A stretch of 64,000 nt of DNA from Cheiracanthium punctorium (GCA_038373885.1 JAWZYV010019475.1:842001-906000), one strand, 5' to 3'; counted from the first letter of the stretch, positions 11,604-22,260 are shown. A program made the numbers and translations. Notes: generated by a model from the letters alone, not told the origin.

Positions 11604-12262
11604 AATAAAACATCAGATTTCCTTTCAGCAGTCGAATTTGAAATCATTGTTAGAGGGTTTCATTTTATGTTATGAAATCTTATTGAGTCACGTGAGAAAC
11701 CATCAGCATACTTTTTTTTTCCACGGCGTACAAATATACAACCTTGTTTAGCAAGTAGATCTGCAGCATTTAATATACATTTGGAAGAAACCCACTGCAT
11801 CACGTGACTGATGCTCTATCATCGTTAAATGGTAGTGCTGTAAAAGTATCGACAAAATGAGTATCCGTATGTATTTGTTACTTAGATGTTCACTATTCGT
11901 TACTAAGTATTCGTAACTCGTTACTTTCGTTACTACTAATAGGATCGCATCCGAATACCAAGGAATCCAAGGGATTACATATATGTATCCTAATAGTACC
12001 AATACAGAGTCAAAGTACATTAAAATCAGAATTTTTGATGAAATATATGCTGTTATAAACTGCACTTCTCTGTATTCATTTTATATTCCTTGAAATAAAA
12101 AGAACGTCTTTTTATTTCCGAAAGAACACTTGTTTTGCTAAGCCTTTTCTTGACTTTTTAATAACTTTATTTCTTGATTTTGCTTTCGATTGTAAATTTC
12201 ATAGACTTACGTTATTAACAATTAACGTGAAGTATACAAAATTACTAAAAGGCCTAACTAGG
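11604..12262. other. No gene seen
   Basis: AT-rich. There is a run of CGTTACT/CGTAACT motifs at about 11890-11935. No bounded element or coding signal. Confidence 0.55.
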
Positions 12263-12274
12263 CCAGTAGCGTAA

Positions 12275-12335
12275 TCAGGATTTTATTTCGGGGGGGGGGG
12301 GGGGCTGCAGCAGCACCCCGAAATAAAATCCTGTC
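12275..12335. repeat. Hairpin with G-tract
   Basis: CAGGATTTTATTTCGGGG and its inverse CCCCGAAATAAAATCCTG form a perfect 18-bp stem around an extended G run and CTGCAGCAGCA. The flanking CAGTAGCG resembles the GCGTAGC MITE end, so it is probably a decayed member of that family. Confidence 0.65.
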
Positions 12336-14589
12336 TGGATTCCTGGGTGCTGGTGTTAACTGCTTTAGAGAAACCCAATATAGCTAATGCCAGTCTACTG
12401 CTAAAAATATAATTACATATTTATTTAAAACATTGATTTTTTTTCTTGTATTGTGAATATAAAAAATATGCTTTTGAAAATCACAGTTTACAATCAGAAA
12501 CAATGGCGTAAGGAAAAATCCTGAGGCTTTCCCACTTAAACATACTTTAAGGTTCATTCTAGATACACTAGGACCCTTAGCAATGAAGCCCTCTCCAACC
12601 CCTTACAGGCTTACAGGTGTGTAGAATTAATCCGGTGGCGTAGCGTAGGTTTCTGCCATCCGGGGCAGATGCCAAATATGCCGCCCATACATGAACACAT
12701 AACAGCACAACAAAACATAACCAAAAAAATGTATTTTGTGCGAAGCTGTACAATGTTGTATTTGGAGCTTATTTTCTCTGATTTATAGAAGTTTTTATAC
12801 ACATTTATGGTTTTATACAATGCTAAATTATCCGAATTACTAAGAGCGCGCATAGAAATCTTCCAAAGAATATGCCATTCTTTTTTTTTTTCTCGATCCC
12901 CTATTTTTAATTCTGAACGCTGGTTCAACCTGTTCATTCTTATCATAAAATGTGTAACGGAAAGCTTGTGACTCCTGTTGCTTCTGAGAGCAGGTTCTCG
13001 AATACTCCGAGATCCAGGGATTGGGCCACATATATAAAATTCACAGGGCTGGGGTTCTCAGTATGATACCAACTACTTTGTTTCCCTACAAGCATAATAT
13101 CTTTATTATTTGTGAGTACTTGTTAATATCAAAAACGTCTTTTGCTGGACCATTTTTAACACGCTTTTATTAGTTTCACCTCTATGTTTGTTTGTAACCG
13201 ACTCATTTGAACTCGATTTTGACCCACTTTAAACGGTCAGATTTAATTTGAACTTCTTAGACTTATCAAGGACCGATGACAATACAGTAATTTGATAAGT
13301 TTGCCGCATTGTCGTGATTAGGATCGTCAGGATTTGTAATTTTCCTAGAGATCCCCTGCGTGAGAGCGAGAGACATGGAGCAAGCGCGCGGTCTACGCAT
13401 GCCTACCTTTTCGGCACTTGGCTCAGCACAATGGAGTAAAAACTTCTCTCGCTATTCGTAACTGTATTCAATAGTATGTTTAGGTAGTTACGTTTTTGAA
13501 ATCCAGATGGCAAATCTAAAAATTTTACCTCAATATTGTATATTATTTCATGGATATTTGTGTTTGTTGTAATCGTTATGAAACTTGTTTGTTGATTAGA
13601 GACCTATTTTTCCTTTTTAGTGAGGAAGGTAGCATTTAACTGCAGGTTAATTAATACTTTGGTGCTGCACCAATTTTGTCAATATTTTGTTAAAAAATCT
13701 CAAAGACTGGCGACATCTGACATGACATTTTTTTTTTTTTAAATGGAGACCTGCAATGTTTACTTACCCACTTAGCATTACACAAATGATGCAAGGAAAA
13801 TTATAGATAATTTACTAGATAGAACATTTGAAAAAACTCCCCAAAAAGTATAAATACGTGAGTAGGTCATCCCACTGTTGCAGTCTTGAATTGGCTTTTT
13901 TATCAGACGCTGACTATTAAGAACATATCGCTATGCATAATTTTGATGCCAGAGGCACCGTTGTTTTGCCAAGCTGTACTTTAAAATTTATTTATGAATT
14001 TAGTATTATTGTATGCTGTGGAGCAGTCAAGGGTTCGGCTCAAGTATTCTGATATTTTAGCAAATGCAACAATTTTATTTACTCTAAAGAAATTGCAGAG
14101 GAAATTGCTCGGATTGATGACTAGTTATCTATAGAATTACTGCTTGTAAATTGTGCTTTGAAGATTGTTTGACAAGTTTCTAGAAACAATTACGTTTGTG
14201 TTTCGTCCTGACATCTCGACTGGATACTGATACTTTCTACAAACCCCAGACTTTAAAGCATACTCTCATACGAATCCGACAATTCAGCAGAGTTTCTGCG
14301 ACAAAGTGAATGATATATTACTGCGTCGTTCCGAAAGTTGGCTGCATTATGTTTTTGGAATTTTGAAGTTTTGTCAATTAAGATTATGAAAACACATACT
14401 ATAGTGAGCTACAATGGAACGACACAGGCGGCATGAATCTAGCGTATCTGTTCTTCCCAGATACTTCTCAAAATCTACAGGTGGACACTGTTGCGCTACG
14501 CTCTGTGTTTATCATGTTCTTAGTAGTGTGCTTGCATGCCCTAAACTGAAACGTTCTAGGTGAAAAGCAGAAATTGAATTGATACACTT
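12336..14589. other. No gene seen
   Basis: Contains a degenerate GCGTAGC-type stretch at about 12632-12700 (GGTGGCGTAGCGTAGG). A CG-richer patch at 13340-13430 has no coding structure. The 111-codon minus frame at 12611-12946 has no domain signature. Confidence 0.55.
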
Positions 14590-14725
14590 AAAAAAATAGT
14601 TACCATTTTCCTCAAAATAGTTGCTTTTTATCTGTTTTTACTTATAAATAGTCGCCATAGTCGCCTATTCTCGATTATAGTAGCAAATAGTCTCCTTTTA
14701 GTAGCCAGTGGGCACTGTGCAAATC
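14590..14725. repeat. Dispersed repeat shared with 27430-27530
   Basis: Shares AAAATAGTTGCTTTTTA, CTGTTTTTAC, GATTATAGTAGCAAATAGTC and CCAGTGGGCAC in the same order with 27430-27530. Element type is not recognised. Confidence 0.6.
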
Positions 14726-14956
14726 CGAATACTTGTTCCAACCCAAGCGTGTTAAAAACGGAAGCGTTCTACTTGGATATACTATTTTAAGCGACGAGTG
14801 CAGCATTCTCAAGAATCAAATTGTTTATTTCTATTTTGTTTATTAAATTGCCATATTTGGAAGTACTACTACTACTACATAAATTGATCCAATAACGCAA
14901 GCTGTAATGATAAAATAAATAGTATTTTTTTTAAAAAGAAGAAGAAACACTGTCCC

Positions 14957-15024
14957 TCAACTGGAACGAACTCACAAACTTAGGTTTACTAGCTGAAGGA
15001 GTTATCCCAACGAGCCACAGTTAC
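14957..15024 (-). mobile_element. tRNA-like SINE head (family 2)
   Basis: Read on the minus strand there is an A-box-like TGGCTCGTTGGG (15007-15018) and, about 35 nt on, a B-box-like GAGTTCGTTCC (14962-14972, one deviation). Spacing fits a pol III promoter. The outer arms do not pair as a functional tRNA would, so a tRNA-derived SINE is preferred. Confidence 0.45.
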
Positions 15025-15416
15025 TCGAACGGGATTTCGTGAGAATGCCTCTATGTTGGGTCTTGCATTTAGCACCAGGAATTGCTTGTCTTAGGAGCCA
15101 CATTTCCACAAAATTTCATTCGAATCGGTGATTCCAAGGTCGCGCCCTCTCCTTGTTAGATGTCTAACATTACGGCGAGCTAAAAACATACTTCGTTTTG
15201 CTAAATATATCATACTGACAAGGATTATGCATAAGAATATACGGAAAACTATTTTAATGACATTTATTACTATTATCCATTACGCGTAGCTTCCTTCAAG
15301 TATACATATGTCGCTAGCTGAAATGCAATCATTACAATAATATTAATTATAATATTATTGATTTTAAAAACACATTTCGCAACGTAAAGAGTAAGGTAAA
15401 ATGTATTCAAAAATTC
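15025..15416. other. No gene seen
   Basis: AT-rich sequence without supported features. Confidence 0.55.
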
Positions 15417-15561
15417 AACGTTTCTGCCAAGTCACAAATTCGGCATATTTGCAACGTAACCAATATACAACCTTTGAAACATAAAGAAACGTTTCTGCCA
15501 CGTCAGAAATCGGAATATGGTCAACTTAACGAATATGCAACCTTTGAAACCAAATAGCAAC
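15417..15561 (+). repeat. Tandem duplication, about 72-bp unit
   Basis: Two adjacent units each contain ACGTTTCTGCCA, a CA.AAAT.CGG core, ACGTAACC or ACTTAACG, and ACAACCTTTGAAACC-like ends. A third unit begins with CAACGTTT. The units differ by several substitutions and indels. Confidence 0.7.
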
Positions 15562-15950
15562 GTTTAAAAACCGTTACGTGCTACCTGGGATTTTAAACGA
15601 TCAATCGGGTAGCCCTTTTTCTAGTCTATATCACGATTTCCATGATATAAAACGCTTTTTAAGTTCCAAGGGGAATTGATTTCCATTTCCCTTACACAAA
15701 TTTTTAGAGCGACTGTATATTTGGACGCTCCAGTAAAAGAATTATAAATGCGGCGGAGACAGTATTTTCAATGGAGAGGTTTGTTCAGTAATCCTTGATA
15801 ACATAGACCAATTTTGTTTCATTTGAAACAGCCGAATATCTCTGAAATACGATTTACGAAGAATGCGTCTACCCGTAGAATATAATGTATCCAATTCTTT
15901 TGAGTGCTTCGGTAACAAGCTATCAATCTTTTATATAAGGGTAGATCAAA

Positions 15951-16919
15951 CAGGGATGTGCCAGCTGAAATGAAATTTTGGAGCAATTTGTGGAGCAAGA
16001 AAAAAAGACATTTTTGGAGCAATTTGGAGCAAGAAAAACAGATTAGTGGATCAATTTGGAGCAAGAAAAAGTCACTTTTTGGAGCATAAGAATGTCAATT
16101 TTGAAATACAAAATTTATTTTTGGAGGGAAAGAGAAAAGTCATTAAAGAATACCAATTAAAAAAAAATGAAAATTAAGGAGGTTCTTAAAAACTCTTAGC
16201 TTATAACAAAATCCAGTTTTTTTGTGGGGGGGGGGGGGAGTCAGAAGCTTATGAAATAAATAAAAAATTCAGTTATTTTATACATTGCTATACAAAATAT
16301 CTATTTAAAATCAAAAATACAGTATTTACTAAACTATATTAACCCATTTATGCCTAGCGTCCCTTTTTTGGGATGGCATTTTCGCTATCAGTTGATAGCG
16401 TTATTTATTTTTCCTAGCCTTTATTCACAACCTCAACACCACATAATAGTTTAACATGACCCAGTAGGATGTTGACATTTCAATTTTTATACATAATGAT
16501 TTTAAAAGAAATCATCCTTTGCTCAAGAAGTTGACATCAGAAATTTATCTATTATTGCTGGTATTAGCAAAAATCAAAAAGTCTCAAAAATATCTGGGCA
16601 CAAATGTGTTAACTACCAACAGCAGCTAATAAAAAATTAAATTTAAAACAGAGGTCAATTTTTACTCTTAAGGCATTGGAGGTTTAAACAAAGGGATGCC
16701 AAAGAAAAAATATTCATTTTTAAGATTAATAGAGAAAGATTGAAATTAGAATGTGTGATGACTTTTTTAAAAATTTGAGAGATTTACAAACGTTTAAACA
16801 AATATGGAAAAATTAAAAAGTAGCAGTTTTGCTGAATTTGGAGCAAAAATCTCCAAAAACGATCTTTTTGTGGCAGATTGGCACAATTTGGAGCAATTGG
16901 AGCAGATGGCACATCCCTG
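15951..16919 (+). mobile_element. 969-bp TIR element, CAGGGATGTGCCA ends, 6-bp TSD
   Basis: The 13-bp end CAGGGATGTGCCA is repeated exactly inverted at the other end, and ATCAAA flanks both sides (15945-15950, 16920-16925). The interior is built from repeats of TTTGGAGCAA(G/T). It holds a TTAA-flanked MITE at 16343-16608. A diverged relative lies at 33289 onward. CAG ends with a 6-bp duplication suggest a hAT-like group with a shortened duplication, but the family is not certain. No transposase. Confidence 0.8.
16339..16612 (+). mobile_element. piggyBac-type MITE, TTAA TSD, copy 1
   Basis: TTAA, then CCCATTTATGCCTAG at the left and GGGCACAAATGTG then TTAA at the right; the ends are inverted copies. 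It is nested in the 15951-16919 element. A second copy with the same ends and interior is at 18051-18334. Exact TTAA duplication and CCC starts are typical of piggyBac-derived MITEs. Confidence 0.8.
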
Positions 16920-17136
16920 ATCAAATGAAAACGGAACAGTGGTCATAATTCAGTGAGGGTGTATGTGAGCGTAACAAAACTGTGTATAGATGTAGAACGG
17001 GAGGTGAAAGAAAAACCCTATTGAGGAGTGGACTCGCCCATGGTAAGAGCGCGCAACCATGACGTAACATAAAGAGTAAGGTAAAGTGATCTGGCGGTCG
17101 GCCGGGAATTCGTCCAACAGGCAATCAGTCTGCATC

Positions 17137-17564
17137 ATGTTCGCGATCGCGACTAAAGAGGAGCAACGTGTCAAACGTGTCAAAAGGTCAAACGATCAAC
17201 GCTGATCAGTACTGCAATACCCTGGGACGTTTGCGTGCAACAATCAAAGCCAAGAGACCAGGCATGTTGTCGTCTGTAGTGCTTTGGCTCCACGACAATG
17301 CGTGGCCACATACGGCCAACCGCACACTGAGCATGGTTAAAAAGCTTCGGCGGAGTGTGCTGGAACACCCGCCATGCAGCCCCGACCTCTCACCATGTGA
17401 CTTTCACATTTTTGGTTCATTAAAAAAGGAATTGCGGGGCCCGGCGTTTTCACTCAGATAGCGAAGTCATGGACAATATTCGAAACTGGTTTCATTCTCA
17501 GCCCAAGTCTTTCTACGAACGAGGCATTCTCCACTTGGTTCAACAGTGGTTTACATGCTCATGA
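17137..17564 (+). pseudogene. Internally deleted mariner (D34D) transposase remnant
   Basis: A short N-terminal piece starts at ATG 17137 (reading MFAIATKEEQRV) and then jumps, in another frame, to the C-terminal third of the protein from about 17180. That part shows HDNA with the second catalytic Asp, followed 35 residues later by the third Asp in a SPDLSPCD motif, matching the D34D spacing of mariner. The frame breaks again near 17440, and the C-terminal tail continues in a third frame to a stop at 17562-17564. The first catalytic Asp region is deleted. It cannot encode an active transposase. TIRs were not identified. Confidence 0.85.
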
Positions 17565-17603
17565 ACAAAAGATCAATACTCTTTCGCTTCGGAGAAAGCG
17601 AAA

Positions 17604-17860
17604 ATGGAAAGCGCGGCGACCCCCCCCCCCGAAGGAAGTGGGGTGAATTGGCCAATCGCCATCTTCGAGACCCCCTGGCAGCTCACCACTCCTCCTAGTG
17701 CTCCCGATGATTTTAGTCACAGCGAAAGCATAGGGGGTGTCCGGTTTATGTGTATTTTGAGGTCTGTAGTCAGCAAGAGAAAAAAAAAAAAGATGGGCCC
17801 GAGGAGGGATTTTCCTTGACCTCTGGTCCTCAGTCTCAGTAAGGGGAGGGGAATCACATG
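17604..17860. other. Unassigned repeat-like stretch
   Basis: GC-richer than its surroundings, with C-run and A-run homopolymers and a GAGGACCAGAGGTCAAGG motif on the minus strand. No protein homology recognised; the 71-codon plus frame is not supported. Confidence 0.4.
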
Positions 17861-18600
17861 CTATGCCCGTGCTATGGTTAGGTCGCTTTTTGATAAGAGT
17901 TTCCGTTGAATACTTTGTTCTTGAATACCACAGACAATTCGGTTACGAAGCATTTCATCGAGTGAGGCTCCGTAATTGCAATGACTTGCTAAACTTAGCA
18001 GCTCTGCTATGTACGTTGCAACGGGTTCTCCGGCTCGCCGCGGGTGGCTGTTAACTCATTTATGCCTAGTGTCCCTTTTATCGGACGGCATTTTCGCTAG
18101 TAGTCGAAAACGTTATTTATTTTTCCTAGCCTTTATTCATGAGTATTGAGCCTCAAGTCTACGAAATATTTTAACATGACCAAGTAGGATGTTGATATTT
18201 TGATTTTTATGCATAAAGATTTTAAAAGAAATTATCCCTTGTTCAAGAAGTTGACATCAGAAATTTATCTATTATTTCTGTTATCAGTAAAAATCGAAGA
18301 AAGTCGCAAAAATATCCAGGCACAAATGGGTTAAACTTGTAATTTCTGAAGGTGCTGGATCAAAATGCGAATTTGGCGCTGCTTTTATTTCTTCAAGCGT
18401 TTTCGTAGCGGGAGCCGCTGGCGAAGTAAATTCCTTAGTAATGCGTACCTATTTGGGCCAATGACTGTCAAGAAAATCGCTCTGCGGCGATCGCCATTTT
18501 CAATTCCGTTAGCATTGAAGAACTGCTCAAGTTTCTCAGTATACAGTGTCCAGGATTCGATTGAAGGATCAAACTCTTTCATATGACCGAAAGAGCCCAT
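17861..18600 (-). pseudogene. Ty3/Gypsy Gag remnant, split by a MITE
   Basis: From ATG at 18600 on the minus strand the frame gives a start typical of Ty3/Gypsy Gag (MGSFG, then an LEQFFNANGIE motif) to about 18400. The frame shifts, and a downstream part with the HFDPAPSEI signature follows to about 18335. The TTAA MITE at 18051-18334 then interrupts it. Gag resumes at about 18035 in a readable frame containing a LASHCNYG motif and an RIVCGI motif, ending at a stop at 17861-17863. There is no zinc knuckle, protease or RT downstream. Two breaks plus the insertion make it a pseudogene. Confidence 0.85.
18051..18334 (+). mobile_element. piggyBac-type MITE, TTAA TSD, copy 2
   Basis: TTAA, CTCATTTATGCCTAG at the left; CAGGCACAAATGGG then TTAA at the right. 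The interior is collinear with 16339-16612 (for example TTCAAGAAGTTGACATCAG and TTTTCCTAGCCTTTATTCA in both). It is inserted in the Gypsy gag remnant, so it is younger than that element. Confidence 0.85.
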
Positions 18601-18879
18601 TTCCCGACTTATTTCTTAGGCGAAAGCTCCAGAAATTTTCGAACACGCTAGCGGTCCCGCGTGAAAGGCTCCACGTAAGCTGGTTGTCGCAATCAATATG
18701 CCACTTGTCAGACTTAGCGCAGCGGCGACAACGATCTCTTGATAAACATCATAATTTGCTTGTTTGTTTGTGAACATGTATTTCGGATTTGTGTGCTTGG
18801 CCTAAAGTCGCTTATAAATCCACGTCAGAAGGACAAAACAAGGGGGTGCCCTCCGTGGGGGCTCTTTCTAACATAGATT

Positions 18880-19262
18880 CCTATATCTATGCTTTCTAAG
18901 GGGTCCTAACCCGCATTTACGCTAATTTCGGAGAAAACCACGGAAATGGTTAGGTCGGTCTCCGAACGGTTAGGTCGACAGCCGCGCGATGGGACCCGAA
19001 CCAACGCCCCCTAGAGAGGCAAGCCGAGGCGCGTACTTGTGACGTCACATTGAGTAGGTAAAACAAAGCGTTTCCATTGGGTTTCTCCTCTCTCCCGCGC
19101 CGCGGGAGCTTGGAAATGGAAACGCTTTGTTTTACCTACTCAGTGTGACGTCACAAGTAAGCGCCGCGGCTTGCCTCTCTAGGGGGCGTTGCCCGAAACC
19201 GGGACCTCCACACTTTGGCAGGCAACCATTTTCAGTTACATAACCACTGTGTCGTGCCATGG
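18880..19262 (-). mobile_element. SINE family 1 member, inverted, with foldback inserted
   Basis: On the minus strand a tRNA-like head carries B-box-like GGTTCGGGTCC, followed by the family body GCGCGGCTGTCGACCTAACC and the tail seen in other copies, ending near 18880. The B box is split by the foldback at 19003-19193. The head (ACACAGTGGTTATG onward) differs from the GACACTGAAC head of other copies, suggesting a subfamily with a different tRNA-like head on the same body. Confidence 0.65.
19003..19193. mobile_element. Foldback MITE with CRE-like sites (about 190 bp)
   Basis: Starts AACGCCCCCTAGAGAGGCAA and ends with the inverted copy. The arms continue inward through GTGACGTCAC, TGAGTAGGTAAAACAAAGCG and TTTCCA with only a few mismatches, around a centre of GGTTTCTCCTCTCTCCCGCG. 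Flanks CCCGAAC and CCCGAAA form a near-perfect 7-bp direct repeat. Each arm has a palindromic TGACGTCA, the CREB/ATF consensus. Confidence 0.75.
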
Positions 19263-19335
19263 TCAGACTCATCGTAATTTTCCGTGAAATAAAAATGATA
19301 ACTTGCCGCAACTGATCCTGCTCGTCGCCAATACT

Positions 19336-19670
19336 GTATTTCATGATGTTGCGTGGGCATAGTGCAAGGAATCACGATTTATTTGCGACATCAGCATAGA
19401 CAATCTTTATTATCCAGCTCTTACATGCTGCCAGCGATAGACTACATCTGGCCGAGGAGAGTCAGATCACTGGTGATCGAATGACGCCAACAGCGCCATC
19501 TCTCGCACTCGCACAGAAACAATACCCTAGCAGCAATCTTTGCTCGGGCTTTACCAGGCCTATGATCGGTGCATCGGCTATTCATCGCCTGATCATTACT
19601 GATCATCCTTAATTTTTCGTATGTTCATCTTTTCTCGATGATCGAATCTTTACACTGAGGTCTGATAGGC
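19336..19670 (-). mobile_element. Probable Gypsy LTR
   Basis: It lies immediately upstream (minus strand) of the PBS-like site and contains AATAAAG on the minus strand (about 19404-19410), as expected of an LTR polyadenylation signal. The outer boundary is not defined and no second LTR was found in the window. Confidence 0.4.
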
Positions 19671-19920
19671 GCTTTCAAGTTTGCGAAGGGTAAAGCGAGC
19701 AAACAGGTTTATATCGGTCTTCCTCCCAAGTAGCTGAATGGCTCGATATCTCCGTTCCTTCATTAATGTGCAAAGAGCATCATATGCACACCATATGTTT
19801 GTTTTAAGGTTGCTGATTGGCTAAGCTATTACGCGGAGCAGTTTGAACAGTTTTCGCCACAAGCGTAAAGTTTTCAAAATTATTGGGGGGGCTGGGCCCC
19901 ACAACCACATATATTCACGT
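19671..19920. other. No gene seen
   Basis: Mixed-composition sequence; a GGGGGGGCTGGGCCCC stretch at about 19885-19900 resembles the ends of GCGTAGC-type or related MITEs. Confidence 0.45.
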
Positions 19921-20084
19921 CAGTGGCGTAGACAAGGGGTGGGTTAGGGGGTCATAACCACCCCCCATGAGGAATTTTTTGCCATACAAAATGTATAGTC
20001 TTTACTCCCTTATACACCCGTATAGATATATGTGAGTTGCAGTCGTGACCCCCCCCCCATGAAAAATTTCTGGCTACGCCACTG
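19921..20084 (+). mobile_element. GCGTAGC MITE, 164 bp, perfect 8-bp TSD
   Basis: CAGTGGCGTAG at the left and CTACGCCACTG at the right are exact inverted copies. ATTCACGT flanks both sides perfectly (19913-19920, 20085-20092). The interior has two CCCCCCATGA-type motifs. This is the cleanest member of the family and the best evidence for 8-bp target duplication. Confidence 0.9.
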
Positions 20085-20106
20085 ATTCACGTACATATAA
20101 CTTACT

Positions 20107-20289
20107 CATAGCTGCAAACTACTACGGAATATAATTAACCACTTTTTCTACATGATTTTGCGGCTTAAAATACAGCAAAACATTTGTGCTGCGCGCGCGA
20201 GCTGGTTACTATATTTTGAAAAAAATAAGTAAAATATATACTGTTAACAAAAAATGGTTAATTATATTCCGCAGTAGTTGGCAGCTATG
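20107..20289 (+). mobile_element. TIR MITE, 183 bp, about 30-bp TIRs
   Basis: The inverted ends begin CATAGCTGC and continue through AACTACT, CGGAATATAATTAACCA with few mismatches. ACTTACT flanks both sides (20100-20106, 20290-20296). The centre contains CTGCGCGCGCGAGC. Superfamily unassigned. Confidence 0.8.
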
Positions 20290-20820
20290 ACTTACTGTAT
20301 ATAAGTGTAAATTATTGGAGGCGCTCGAGCTCTATGGATCCATAGAATTCTACGCCTATGTAAGGTAAGTATCCATGTTAGTATCTTCCTACCATGTTAT
20401 AAGTTAAAAATAGTAGCTAAGTAAAAAATATTAAAGAGGAAAAAAAAAAAAAAAAAACATTTTCGATGAGATAGTGCATTTTAGACACATCTGAACTTTT
20501 CTTCATTTCATACTTTACATTGCATAATCTGATTTTAATTAACCAGAGCCTGGCGACGGCAGCTTATAGTAACATTGAGTGTTACGTAGCGTCACAATGA
20601 ATACTAAATCATGATTGAAATCAAAAGAAGAAAATTTTTAAAAGTACAAGTAAAGGTTTTTTTTTTTTTTTAACGTTTGTAAATGGCGTGAATACTTTTT
20701 TATGTTAGTATAAATTAATTTTCTGTATTTAGTGGTAAATTATTGGGTGGGCTCAACCCTTATTCACAATTTATTGGGGGGGCTCGAGCCCCACGGGCCC
20801 ATATAACTCTACGCCTATGG
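20290..20820. other. No gene seen; decayed GGGGGGCTCGAGC fragments
   Basis: Two related strings (GCGCTCGAGCTCTATGG at about 20320; GGGGGCTCGAGCCCCACGG at about 20774), each followed by a CTACGCCTATG motif, suggest two copies of one small element. Poly-A at 20438-20457. Confidence 0.45.
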
Positions 20821-21519
20821 TTTTCGCAAAATCTCAAAATCTAATCCAAATTTTAAGACACTTTAGGGGCATAGTTTAAATTGTACGACCACCTATCTTG
20901 TCACTAAATTTTGCTTTATTCACTTAAGTCGTATGTGATGCCCCGACAAAAATTTAAGCAGTTTGAAACAATTTTCAGAAAAAATCTCAAACTCTAATTT
21001 TTTTTTTTTTTTTTTTAATCCGACGATTATAGCTTAAGGTGAGTGATTGCCTATCATGTCAGTAAATTTCATTCCTTTCGCTTTAGTCGCTTTTACGTGA
21101 TGTGCGAATAAAAATTTACGCAGTTTGAAACAATCTTCGAAAAATCTCAAAATCTATAGAGAGATTTTTAAAATATTCATTATAATGAATATTTTTAAAA
21201 ATTCGAAGCCTATACTTTAAGTTAAGTGACCACCTATCATGTCAACAAATTTTATTTAATTCGCTTCAGTCAATTGTACGTGATGTGCGAATAAGAAAAG
21301 ACAGAACGACAGACAGACAAACTTTTTTTTTTTTTTTTTTTTTTTTTTACGGCCGTACACAGGTCCCAAATGCTTAAAACGGATAGAAATTGCAAAATCT
21401 TTTTAATTTTGAGTAGTGTACAGGAAAAGTCTAGTTTTATTTATATAGAAACTTAAATGTTCCAATTCCGAACTTGAAGCAAGAATCACTTCCAATTTTA
21501 GTCTCGCCAATAACGTGTC

Positions 21520-21680
21520 AGACCCCCGTCTAGTGGTTAGAATGTCCGGTTACGAAGCGTTAGTACTCCAGTTCGAAACCAAGTCTCGGAAGCTTGAAAA
21601 ATGAAGTTCAGATGGCAGCATTAAAATTCAAAGAGAAGAGGAAGAAGTTCGAATTTGCTTTTTTTTTTTTTTTCTTTTAA
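21520..21680 (+). mobile_element. tRNA-derived SINE (family 3)
   Basis: A-box-like TAGTGGTTAGAATGTCC (from 21531) and perfect B box GTTCGAAACC (21571-21580), about 40 nt apart. It ends after an A/G-rich stretch and a long T tract. No target duplication was identified. Confidence 0.65.
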
Positions 21681-21689
21681 AAAATTTTA

Positions 21690-22009
21690 TCTAGCTGGGA
21701 TATACCCCAATTTTTATCGATTGCTCAGTTTAAAACTTTCATCAAAGGTCATAGGCTTCACATTCTAAGTTGCAAGGTGTTTGCTCTTCCGAGATGAATA
21801 TAACCCCAATCGCATTGGCTTTACAACGGCTCTACGCCCAATTTTCCCCCCTTGCCGATGATCCAACCCTACTATTCGGGAGAGGACATGCCCGAGCAAA
21901 ATCCGAGATAAGAGCCCCCGACGCGATGAAGAACCTTGCATGGCGCGCGCTGCGCTTCTTCCCTGTCCGATCATCGGCGTTTCAGGAAACGATGACCGTT
22001 TGCTACTAG
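21690..22009. other. GC-richer unassigned stretch
   Basis: More GC-rich than the surroundings. Overlapping frames on both strands (plus 21770-22009, minus 21765-21974) have no recognisable domain. It is probably part of an unrecognised transposable element. Confidence 0.35.
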
Positions 22010-22260
22010 GGTACCTACCTCACAAATCTTATCATATCACCAAATTTTATTTCAAACACTTCAGCGGATATTAAGTGATGTCAGAACGAATATTCACGCA
22101 GTTTGTAACAATGTTTGCAAAATTCCAAAATGTGGTCTTTTTTTTTTTTTTTTAATTCGACTCCTATGGTTTAAGTTGAGTGACCTTCTACCATTTCATC
22201 AAATTTCACTTCATTTTCTTGAGTGACTTTTACGTCATTGCATTAAAAATTAAAACAGCA

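Larger units (their letters stand above)
18601..19335 (-). mobile_element. Gypsy 5' leader, interrupted by a SINE
   Basis: Lies between the gag start at 18600 and a primer-binding-site-like TGGCGACGAG (minus strand, 19321-19330). TGG starts are expected where the CCA end of a tRNA primes reverse transcription. Most of 18880-19260 is a later SINE carrying a foldback. The leader coordinates are inferred from gag and PBS order. Confidence 0.55.
20821..22260 (+). repeat. Diverged tandem repeat, about 170-190-bp unit
   Basis: At least five units share, in order, ACCACCTATCATGTCA-like, AAATTT..TTTATTC, TTTACGTGATGTGCG, AATAAAAATTTACGCAG, TTTGAAACAAT and AAAATCTCAAAATCT. Copies at 20821-21300 are adjacent; two more at about 22010-22260 follow unrelated DNA inserted at 21300-22010. 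The insert contains T tracts, a SINE and a CG-rich patch. Unit length varies through T-tract expansion. Confidence 0.65.

Noticed and set aside
12611..12946. 111-codon minus-strand frame as a gene
   Set aside because: Overlaps a decayed GCGTAGC-type stretch; no domain and a basic, low-complexity composition.
14957..15024. A functional tRNA gene
   Set aside because: A- and B-box-like motifs are present but acceptor and anticodon stems do not pair; it fits a tRNA-derived SINE.
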